Positions 19,390-64,000 of a stretch of DNA of 64,000 bases are shown piece by piece. The translations under genes were made by a program, and so were the position numbers. Source of the DNA: Sweltsa coloradensis (Eukaryota; Arthropoda; Insecta; Plecoptera; Chloroperlidae). Within the stretch, counting starts at the first letter, position 1; every line of letters starts with the position of its first letter. Location of the stretch: contig JAMZAV010000791.1 in the NCBI GenBank assembly GCA_024449915.1, forward strand, positions 124,001 to 188,000, written 5' to 3'. Below the pieces are notes generated by a model. The model worked only from the letters and a program-made list of their open reading frames with translations. It was not told the origin of the DNA and ran no database searches.

Positions 19390-20110
19390 CGATTATTTAT
19401 TTAGTTATTAAAAGAAGTTTCCTAATACAGATCTAATAATTTATTTTATTTATGGTGGATAACAACTAATACATAGTAAATTCGAAATATTAATTACACA
19501 GAAAAGCTTTGAGAAAACAACATTACTAGTAATAACAATTAAAAATATTGAAATCAATTTTGATTCAAGATATATCACAGATACAGATGAACATATTTAA
19601 AATTAAAAAATGCTGATAAAAAGAAGACCTGACTGACACAAGGTTAGTGATCAAATTCATCATTATAATGCTGTAAAAAGCCCTTGTTGTTAAAAAGTTT
19701 TTAAAAGTATTCCTAAAATCGCATGTCTTTTCGATATCTGTAATATGTTAAGGAAGAATATTATAAATCTTTACACCAAGGAAGTCTTGAAAGTTAACTC
19801 TAGTCTACGAGGCAGGTCATGTACATTTTTACAGTTTCTGGTGTAATGACTGTGGATGCTGCTGTTTAATTTGAGTCTCCCCAAATTAGACTTGATATAG
19901 CAGGCAACTTCGAGGATGTAAAGACTGGCGACTGTTAAAATGTTGAGTTAATGAAAAAGCATCCGACATGATTGCCTATTGCCGACTAGAAATAGAATTC
20001 TGATTGCCTATTTTGAAGGATAAAAATCTATTTAAAATTGCGAATAGAAGAAGAGCATCATAGTAATATACCGTATCTTATAAGCGATTCAAAATAGGCA
20101 TGGTAAACAC
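19390..20110 (-). pseudogene. LINE 3' end, 5'-truncated (same family as 30.2-36.0 kb)
   Basis: Minus-strand translation around 19790-19940 gives TVASLYILEVACYIKSN and then NSSIHSHYTRNCKNVHDLPR. This matches the C-terminus of the LINE at 30.5 kb (LTVACLYLLEVIMFVNKFPN...NINTRGKG). Frameshifts and stops are present. The remainder is AT-rich 3' UTR. Confidence 0.7.
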
Positions 20111-20129
20111 AAAGTGCTGTCTTAAGTGT

Positions 20130-20600
20130 TTATTTATTTATTTATTTATTAAACGTCTATCCTATTTAGTTATAAAACTGATTTACTAAGGAGGACAACT
20201 AAATAAATCTAATTATATAGATGCAGACACAACAATGAACTACAGTTTAGTAAATATTTGAAATAGTAACATTACAACAAAAATGCTTTAAAACACAACA
20301 ATTTTGATAACAAATAAAAAGGATATTAAATGCAATTAATTAATTAATCATATATAGAATACATTGTGATACATTGTCTAATGAATGATCCTGATTGCAT
20401 AGCAAGCTCTGCTCAGTCTATTTAGCTAATTTGTCTGTATGAGATTGCCAGTCCAAACTGTTGTCAATACAGAGACTAAGAAAGTCAACCTTGTCACACT
20501 GCGACAATAGAATGCCATTTAGCCAAACTGAAGTACAATAATTGGTGTCCTGGATGTGGATGAGTAGACATAAGGTGTCTCCGGAAGTCAAAGCGGACTC
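20130..20600 (-). pseudogene. LINE 3' end, 5'-truncated, with (AAAT)n tail
   Basis: The plus strand opens with a TTTATTTATTTATT run at 20133, the sense-strand tail (AAAT)n. The 3' UTR block AAACGTCTATCCTATTTAGT and GGAGGACAACTAAATAAATC recurs at 27.41 and 27.77 kb. Upstream on the minus strand, about 20420-20540, the frame reads WLNGILLSQ...KVDFLSLCIDNSLDWQSH, the usual post-RT segment of Jockey/CR1-group LINEs. Confidence 0.75.
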
Positions 20601-20949
20601 TAGCGTTCTGCGCGCTATTTGTGGCTTAAATATGAAACTACTAAAAGCACCGCACGCATATATACGGTCAGTAGATTTTTGCTGTGCAGTGACGCTGCAA
20701 TAAACAGATGACAGTGGCAGTGTGGTTGTTTGATGCTAATGATTTGTAGAACGATAGGAAGAGTTTTGTTGGATGTCGCAATGGAGAAGATGATTATTGG
20801 TGTGCAGCGTGGGGAGTGAGTGACCATACGTATTACGTATCAGCTATATTATTTCGTTGCTGTACGCCTATTTGTTCTTTTGCCGAAGCAAAAAGTCCTA
20901 CTATAAATGCAATTAATCAATTGATTAATCGTTGGCGTCTTGTGTATGA

Positions 20950-21415
20950 CTCGTTGGTCTTATGTGTGGCTCGTTGGTCTTGTGGTTAGCGTATCTGCTT
21001 CCAATGCAGAAGGTCCAGGGTTCGATTCCCGCCAAAGTCAGAAGTTTTTTAACTTCTGATTTGGACTCAAGTCCATCAGTTCTTGTCTTAGGAGTTTGTA
21101 AACGGTGACTTTGGAGCCGTCCTAGCAACGAAGCACATTATAAATTCAGAGTTGTTCTGATCCGCCTTGTTGATTCTGGCGTTGATCCGCAGGTGTTCAC
21201 ACGGTCCATACCACTGATTGCTATATTTCCTATTACAAATATCGATCTTTGGTTGGTTATCGCCCGCTCACTCGTCGATTAGCACTGGACACCCTGCGAT
21301 TGTGTCGGGGCCTACAGGGTTGGCTTGGTCGCTTTGATTTACTGTCCCCCACTGAAAATCAGTTCTATAACTGAGTGGGTAGACTCTAAATACAATTTAT
21401 TTTATTTTGTTTATT
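20950..21415 (+). mobile_element. SINE1, full-length copy
   Basis: Best SINE1 in the window. The tRNA-like head runs about 20965-21035 (A box TGGTCTTGTGGTTAGCGTAT, B box GGTTCGATTCCCG). The body passes GACTTTGGAGCCGTCCTAGC, TGATTCTGGCGTTGATCCGC, ATCGATCTTTGGTTGGTTAT and CTGTCCCCCACTGAAAATCA to GACTGAGTGGGTAGACTCTA-like sequence and a T-rich (TTTA)n tail at about 21385-21415. Three related copies lie in this window. It is a retroposon, not a functional tRNA gene. Confidence 0.88.
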
Positions 21416-21419
21416 TATT

Positions 21420-22780
21420 TATACCATACTATTTTATACTATTTGAAGACAGTTAATGAGCGATTTAGCGGCCCCTTCTCAGAAACTCCTGGATAGTGTA
21501 GGTGAGGCAGGCATCTTTCCAGGAGGTACAGTTTTAGCTTCTTTTTAAACTTGTTTAATTTTGTGATTTTCTCAAGATATTGTAAGTAAGTATTTTTATT
21601 CATTGGACAAATACATATGGTTAATTCTCTGTAAAGAAGGATAGTGCAATGAATAATTCTAATTTTAATTCTAACTAATAATATTAATATCTAGGATAAA
21701 TGTACAAAAAATGAAATATAACTGAGCTAGGTCTCAAACTCTGTAATAAAATAATTGATTGATGAATAGATAGGTACTAGGTAGGTATTTCTATTTACGT
21801 CACATTACATTTCATGCAGAGAGATATTCATTGAGTGAGTAGTAACTTTTGGATTTTAAAAATGATTTCATGCTGGACTTGTTGAATGGAGGGAGAGGTT
21901 CTTGTATTGTTTTGGTAGCTTGTTATTCTGAGTTAAAGCTAGATAATGTAGACCTTTTGAGAATAGGGATAGTTTATGGTTGGGAATGTGAATTTTTAGA
22001 TAATTGCTCTTGTAAGATGGGAGTGGACAGAGGTGTTTAGAGGAAAAAGATTAGGGTAGGAACGGGCAAATGTCGCTGCAGCTTGAATAAGAGAGCAGGC
22101 CAGAGTAGAAATTCCTAGTTCCTTGAAAAGCTCTCTACAAGTATGCCTCCTGGAAACGCCAGCCATAATGCGGATTGCTCTCTTTTGGAGGGTGAATATT
22201 CTGATTGCATGGGGAGATGCACCCCAGAAAAGTAGGCCATATGATATGAATGAGTGAGCATGAGCAAAGTAAACCATTTTAAGTATGTGGGCTGGGATGA
22301 ACTAACTGTTTGAGCTTCCTTAAAATGAAACAACCACTTTGAATTTTAGAAGCCACATGGTTAATGTGGATAGACCAATCTAAAGTTCTATAATTTAGTG
22401 GAGTTGGTTCTACTGATGCTTTTTTCATCTAGCCAGATTAGGGTCTCACATACACATACACCATATGGGATAGCAGTTTGCGATAGAAAATGTCAGTATT
22501 AGAGTAGTTGGCAATGCAAAAGGAGTTGATTTTGCTGGGAGTGAGCCAGTGCTCAGAAAAGCATAGAATATCAGAGGATAGTTTATTGGTGACAAGTTGT
22601 AATTCTTCAATTTTGTTTTGAATAGAGCGGATATTTAAGAAATAAATTTTGGGGTTGGTGATTGGAGGATGAATGTGGCCCTTTACCCCCACCCCTTTAC
22701 CAATTAAATGATTGGTTGCTTGGCGTTGAGAGATGACATACGACCTGTTTTCCCCGTCCAAATTATTTATTAAGTTTAGT
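21420..22780 (-). pseudogene. LINE with internal deletion: endonuclease N-part fused to RT C-part
   Basis: 22438-22761 encodes the apurinic-endonuclease-like start (YFLNIRSIQNKIEELQLVTN...SDILCFSEHWLT). 21996-22277 encodes the C-terminal region (YGLLFWGASPHAIRIFTLQK...RRHTCRELFKELGI). The catalytic reverse-transcriptase centre between them is missing, so about 2.5 kb has been lost. Jockey/CR1-group organisation; a distinct family or subfamily from the 30-36 kb copy. Confidence 0.8.
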
Positions 22781-23020
22781 TAAGTTTTTTCTGAATTAAG
22801 TTTTCGTGGCAGAATCTCTTTTCTCAAACCAATCCCTCTTGACACTCTTTGAGATTGAATTTAATTATATATAAATCTTTCTCCCTCACTACTATTCCCT
22901 TGCAACCCATTAAAACTTGCAGCTTATATTCATGTATGAAAATATGCTTCAATTTACGATAAAAGCTTATCTTCACTGCAAAGCATGAAATTTTAAAAGA
23001 TTGAACCGAAAGTATTTCAA

Positions 23021-23030
23021 TTTTTCGCGC
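23021..23030 (+). promoter_or_regulatory. Candidate E2F-type site upstream of SUZ12
   Basis: TTTTTCGCGC lies 181 bp before the SUZ12 start codon and fits the TTTSSCGC E2F pattern. SUZ12 is known as an E2F-controlled gene in mammals. Only the sequence match is seen here; the promoter itself is not mapped. Confidence 0.3.
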
Positions 23031-23210
23031 TCTTGCATCTGCTTGCATTCCGTTCTCACTGCCTGCTTGACGAAAAGTCAACGTTTTATTCAAAATATAC
23101 ATTTAAGAGGCGCTGGATTAGGCACACAAAAATTAATCGAGCTATCGAAAAAAAAAAAAGAAAACACGCCTTGATTATTCATAATCAAAAGATTTGTTGT
23201 GGTCCTCGAA

Positions 23211-60068
<36,858 letters not shown>

Positions 60069-60412
60069 CTCGCGCGGCAAGGGAGCGTTCTATGGGCATT
60101 GTTGGTGCGCTGCGTTTACTAGCCGGCACAATTCTCTCCACACGACTTGACAGACTTTGTGACTGGGTCTAGTAGTAGGACCTTTGCGAATACCTACTAG
60201 CAGATTTATTAGTTCTAATTGTTTGGAGAAGTGAGAAGGATATGCTTGAGCCTTTTTGCTTTTTGAATCGGCCTATTAATTATTCAATTCAATAATTCTT
60301 CAATAATCAATAATAATTTTTTTATTTCAAATATTCGCACAGGCCTAGGTCTAGTATATCTTTGTCGACTGTGTTAGGTTGGCAAAATGTGATTACATTT
60401 TCAATGAATTGC

Positions 60413-60418
60413 AATAAA
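60413..60418 (+). terminator. Polyadenylation signal of SUZ12
   Basis: AATAAA 345 bp after the SUZ12 stop, in AT-rich sequence followed by unique DNA. The likely end of the transcript. Confidence 0.5.
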
Positions 60419-60902
60419 GGCCGCTACAACTTCCTTAACGTTTCAACGCAAACATGCAACCCACGCAACATGGCTGAAAAGGGGTGTGAATCTTATTGTG
60501 CACACTGATTAAAATTAATTTAACAGAAGAAACTCAAAGTTATCGGAAACTTCACCGCTGGTGGTGCTGCATCTGAACTAATGTTTTGAAACGACTGTTG
60601 GTTTTGGTAGCGTTAATTGTTATAACATTGCTGTTTAATCTGTATATTTCATACCATTCTTCAAGGTGCCCCTAAATCCAGTAAAATTTGTACTTAATGT
60701 GTTATCACTTTAGTTCTATTTTTTAGGGTAGCTTGAAAATGAATGATGACATAATATACTATATAGACAGACATAAAAAATAAAAATGGATTGAGTCCTG
60801 TTGCTAGACTCGCTTACATTCCACTTAGGTTGTCTAGTCAATTCCACCTACAGGAGTGTTTGTCGACTCACTTAATCCAAAAATATCCCACTCTGCAAAT
60901 TA

Positions 60903-60955
60903 TGTCCACTGAAAATCAGTTATATGACTGAGTGGATAGACTCTAAATATGAATT
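60903..60955 (+). mobile_element. SINE1 tail fragment
   Basis: GTCCACTGAAAATCAGTTAT then GACTGAGTGGATAGACTCTA, the last 50 bp of SINE1. It lies downstream of the SUZ12 polyadenylation signal. Confidence 0.75.
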
Positions 60956-61573
60956 CCTTTAAAAAGAACATTTACAAAAATTAACTTTTAAGTTTTAACA
61001 CAATTTTCCCTCTTAACACTATGAAATTGTCTTGTCACCCTTTGTTACTGGCACTCTATGCATTTCATGTTAACGTTTAAAGGAAGTTGTAACTTGGCAC
61101 AGTCTGGTCGTACAATAGAAGAGATTAGTAGCTAGCAGTAAGAGCAGCGTTCATGTTAGTATATCATAAGGTTGTGGTTCAAAACCACACTAAAGTGTTA
61201 GCATTATTTATGTGTGGCTTGTGAAAGTTTAACAAAGGGTTTCGTAGCGAAGTGCAACAAACATTCCATCGCTCTGATTCACCGAGTGATTCTCTACAAC
61301 GGCCGAAGAAAATGCTACATACGTACTATACCTCGCATAAGGAACAGCGGCTATGTTGTGTCTGCATTGCGAGCGAAACGACTGGAAATCATACATTTCT
61401 TAACTTAGCCTCTCTTTTCAAGCTGTTGTTGGTGTAAACAAACCAAACGTTTGATTATTTTGTGTGATTTGATCGACAATTGGATTCTATTTCATATAGA
61501 ATCATCTATTGAAGAATCTCCGTATCTTTGCATTTTCAGACAGGGTGGTTTAATAAACCAATTGGTTATACTC

Positions 61574-62010
61574 GATGATATTTAACATCTATAGTAGGCT
61601 AAAGATCCCCAGTCATTGGTCCACATCCGTGACAATTTGAAGCCATCTTGAAAAGGGCAGTTTGCATGTTAAAGTAGATGAGAGCAATTTGTAGCACAAA
61701 TATTTTTCAAGGTGGCTGTCAGGTTGACAGGTGAGCATATTAGCCATTAACATCAAACGATTACTAAATTCCCTTATGCAATAACTTCTTATTGTTTCTG
61801 TTTGTGCACTCCCATGCTGCACAAGCTAAAACCATATCAAACAATCCGGAAAAATACTTAATCATATCTAAAACATAATGTAAGCATAAATTAAAATGAC
61901 AAATTGCCATCTTGAATAGGGCAGATTGACGCTTTAATTTGCTACGCTCGCGCCTGTGCGGACGTATTGGAGACTGAGGATCTAGCCTACTATAGATGTT
62001 AAATATCATT
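61574..62010. mobile_element. 437-bp TIR element
   Basis: GATGATATTTAACATCTATA then GTAGGCTAAAGATCCCCAGTC on the left; the reverse complement of the right end is ATGATATTTAACATCTATAG then TAGGCTAGATCCTCAGTC. TIRs are about 40 bp with small indels. GCCATCTTGAAAAGGGCAG recurs near the other side (GCCATCTTGAATAGGGCAG), as a direct repeat. No coding; the three ORFs here are spurious. Confidence 0.75.
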
Positions 62011-62256
62011 GGCTAACCTTATACTACAGTATCTACATGAATTTTTTACAAGCAATACTATTTCCGGTGTTTTAATTACGTTTACACGAACTATATTTCT
62101 CATCAAACGTAGAAAGATTTTGTAATGATACCGAGGAACAAGGAGCAGTAACACTATGTGTTGCCGTTATTGACTGCCCACAATTATTGGTGGCTATGCA
62201 AAAGTGTTTCTGGATTATTAAAAATGAAACTATATAACAGGTAGTAACAATTTGAC

Positions 62257-62517
62257 CATTGTAAATAAAAATCATTGGACTTTCCACTGTTATTAATATT
62301 TTTATTTAAAATGTGATATTTCGAATCCTTTACAGGAGGTTTTATAATGTCTTTATAGAGTCTTGTATAGAGTCTTTAAAGACTCATGTAAAGGAAGAGG
62401 AGTCTTTATAAAGTCTTTATAGAGTCTTGTATAGAGGCCTGTAAAGGATTCAAAATATCACATTTTAAATAAAAATATTAACAACAGTGGAAAGTCCAAT
62501 GATTTTTATTTACAGTG
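62257..62517. mobile_element. Foldback element with about 85-bp arms
   Basis: TGTAAATAAAAATCATTGGA, CTTTCCACTGTT, AATATTTTTATTTAAAATGT and GAATCCTTTACAGG on the left reappear inverted on the right with very few changes. The core repeats GTCTTTATAGAGTCTTGTAT twice. The near-identity of the arms suggests recent insertion. Non-coding MITE. Confidence 0.85.
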
Positions 62518-63116
62518 TTTCTGATATCCGCTCAGGATTCCTAAAAATTTGCTACCATGGATAGAGGGCCTCCTCTTACATCATAGTCTTCTATAGTGAA
62601 GAGATGATTTTGTATGTTATTGAGGCTCGTACTCATAGCCAAAAATTCTACATACGTACTACTCGTTTATACTTTATAGTAAGTTTTATTTATTTTCCAT
62701 GTATGAGACCGGGACTAAATAAATTATTAAAGTGAGAACATGATGCAACTCGATGAAGCTTACATTTTGCTGGCAACACACTAGTCCCCTACTGAATCTT
62801 GTTACACCTTAACTTTTTTTTTTATGTATTTATGTACCTACTATAAATAATTAGTCTTAGTTTTATATGTGCAAATGTAGTTACATAATAATACATACAG
62901 TATTATGTATCAAAAAAGTACCTTCGCAAAAATAAAATCTTAAATTAAGTTTTTTGTTGTTTTGTTTCGTAGTAGTTTTAAATTTGATTACCATAATAGA
63001 TTACATTCTATGTAAGTGTTGTTGTTGTTGTTGTAAGTGTTGTTGATTTCAGGCAGTTGTTTACAAAATGTGGAACTCTTATAGTTATAAACTCTTACTC
63101 TCTACAATGAATACAA

Positions 63117-63243
63117 TGAAAAATTCAGAAGTTAAAGGTTACCGTTATGGTGGTCTAGTTGGCTAAGGCTCCTACCTGGAATGTGGGAGACCCGGGTTCG
63201 AATCCCGGTCGGAATGGACTTTTTTAATTTCTGAATTGTATTA
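63117..63243 (+). mobile_element. tRNA-like sequence framed by inverted repeats
   Basis: A box TGGTCTAGTTGG (63153) and B box GGTTCGAATCCC (63197) at tRNA spacing, with anticodon arm CCTAC-CTGGAAT-GTGGG (GGA in the anticodon place). The acceptor ends do not pair well and no long variable arm is present, so a working tRNA-Ser is unlikely. ATTCAGAAGTTAAA before and TTTAATTTCTGAAT after are inverse with one mismatch. A TTTTTT follows the B box by about 20 bp and could end Pol III transcription. It is related to the tRNA-like parts at 11.4 and 16.7 kb. Confidence 0.6.
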
Positions 63244-63259
63244 AATATTATCTTATAAA

Positions 63260-63590
63260 CTAGGAAGCTTCGCCAACGCTTTTTCAGGCGCGTTGTTGGA
63301 TGAGCGTAATTGGTGCATTGAGCTGTCATGTGTTATGCAGATTTTCTGTTGTTCTGTGAAAAATCATTACAATCGGGTAAACCATGGATGTAGGTGTAAT
63401 ATGTCAAAGAAATTATTTTTTAAGCAAAAAAAAACGTTAATTGCGATTTTCATGAGAAATAATTTTTCGATTGCGCTCAAATTTCACACAAATATATTAA
63501 TATATTATTATTTCATAAAATTAAGGTTCTGTTAAAAAATCATTACAATCGGGTAAATCATGATCGTAGGTATTATCCCCCCCGCCCCCC
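63260..63590 (-). mobile_element. Family A element (A2) with variant hairpin end, truncated
   Basis: CTAGGAAGCTTCGCCAACGC, TTTTTCAGGCGCGTTG then TTGGATGAGCGTAATTGGTG open it. A2 interior (GCATTGAGCTGTCATGTGTT, ATTTTCATGAGAAATAATTT) follows and stops in a poly-C stretch at about 63580. The hairpin arms AACGC/GCGTT are kept with a new loop. Confidence 0.75.
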
Positions 63591-63773
63591 AAATACAAAA
63601 ATTTGTAAAAAAAAAAAAAAAACAGCAACCAAGCTCTCCTTCCAAAGTCTTTGGCTGTGAATGCAGTGAGATATAGAAGTTGAGCCAAGCATTTCATTCT
63701 TTCTCCTTAGTTTCGCATTGAAAAGAAGTAGGATCATTTTGCCTGTTGACGAGCGCCAAGCCAACAATTTTCG

Positions 63774-63907
63774 TGGTAAAAAAAGTAAAAATTTTAAACT
63801 CAAAATCATAAAAAAAATTACTTGGCCATTGAACTTGGTACAAGAACTCTAAAAAGTCAATGGCCAAGTAATTTTTTTATGATTTTGAGTTTAAAATTTT
63901 TTTACCA
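63774..63907. repeat. Palindrome, about 55-bp arms
   Basis: GTGGTAAAAAAAGTAAAAAT, TTTAAACTCAAAATCATAAA and TTACTTGGCCATTGA are mirrored almost perfectly to TTTTTTTACCACC. The loop is ACTTGGTACAAGAACTCTAA-like, and that loop word occurs again at about 63927-63950. It is either a very small foldback element or an inverted duplication. Confidence 0.8.
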
Positions 63908-64000
63908 CCATTGAACCATACCATTGAACTTGGTACAAGAACTCTAAAAAGTTAACCCATCCCCACCCGCACGGTCAATACGGCGCGCGACCCCCGAAAC

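Overview
The window is animal nuclear DNA: AT-rich, intron-bearing and packed with nested transposable elements. Three conserved host genes can be read exon by exon. Their proteins place the sequence in the bilaterian animals, most likely a marine invertebrate (an echinoderm-like source would fit), but I cannot fix the phylum. Nothing prokaryotic is present.

Host genes. PTCD1 (mitochondrial pentatricopeptide-repeat protein) lies on the minus strand at 8390-4317; its last coding part is not in the window. CYBC1/EROS (chaperone of the NADPH-oxidase cytochrome b) lies on the plus strand in four exons at 8937-13866. The two start codons face away from each other 546 bp apart, so they probably share a bidirectional promoter. 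SUZ12 (core subunit of Polycomb repressive complex 2) fills 23211-60068 on the plus strand in eleven exons that join in frame to 673 residues. Its first intron is 24.4 kb and holds most of the mobile DNA.

Mobile elements by region. Left flank to about 7 kb: repeat families A and B, a SINE fragment and the PTCD1 3' exons. CYBC1 intron 2: a small perfect-TIR element, then a hAT-like element (10079-12718) with an exact 8-bp target duplication, itself filled by a Penelope-type foldback with a hammerhead-like motif and by A and B elements. 14-23 kb (intergenic): A and B elements, tRNA-derived SINEs and 5'-truncated LINEs. SUZ12 intron 1: a second hAT-like element with nested insertions, a 5S-rRNA-derived SINE, a decayed 5.7-kb LINE whose ORF1 carries a macrodomain and an SGNH esterase, a Mutator-like transposase/YqaJ nuclease gene (37227-40258), two RT-bearing LINE fragments and a 500-bp palindrome of B elements. 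Later SUZ12 introns: several TIR elements and an intact-looking hammerhead ribozyme at 52565-52606. Right flank from 60.4 kb: foldback elements and a tRNA-like sequence framed by inverted repeats.

The most unusual items are (1) the LINE ORF1 with a macrodomain read in one frame into an SGNH esterase; (2) the hammerhead in SUZ12 intron 5; (3) the Mutator-YqaJ gene; (4) families A and B, which share an asymmetric architecture (GAG-box plus GCGAAGCGAA at one end, short hairpin then CCTAG|T at the other) suggesting Helitron/Helentron-like rolling-circle elements; and (5) a composite joining the B terminus to a tRNA-like sequence at the same base in two copies. Every LINE copy recognised is on the minus strand, antisense to SUZ12. 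All homology calls are from memory of the families; no database search was run.
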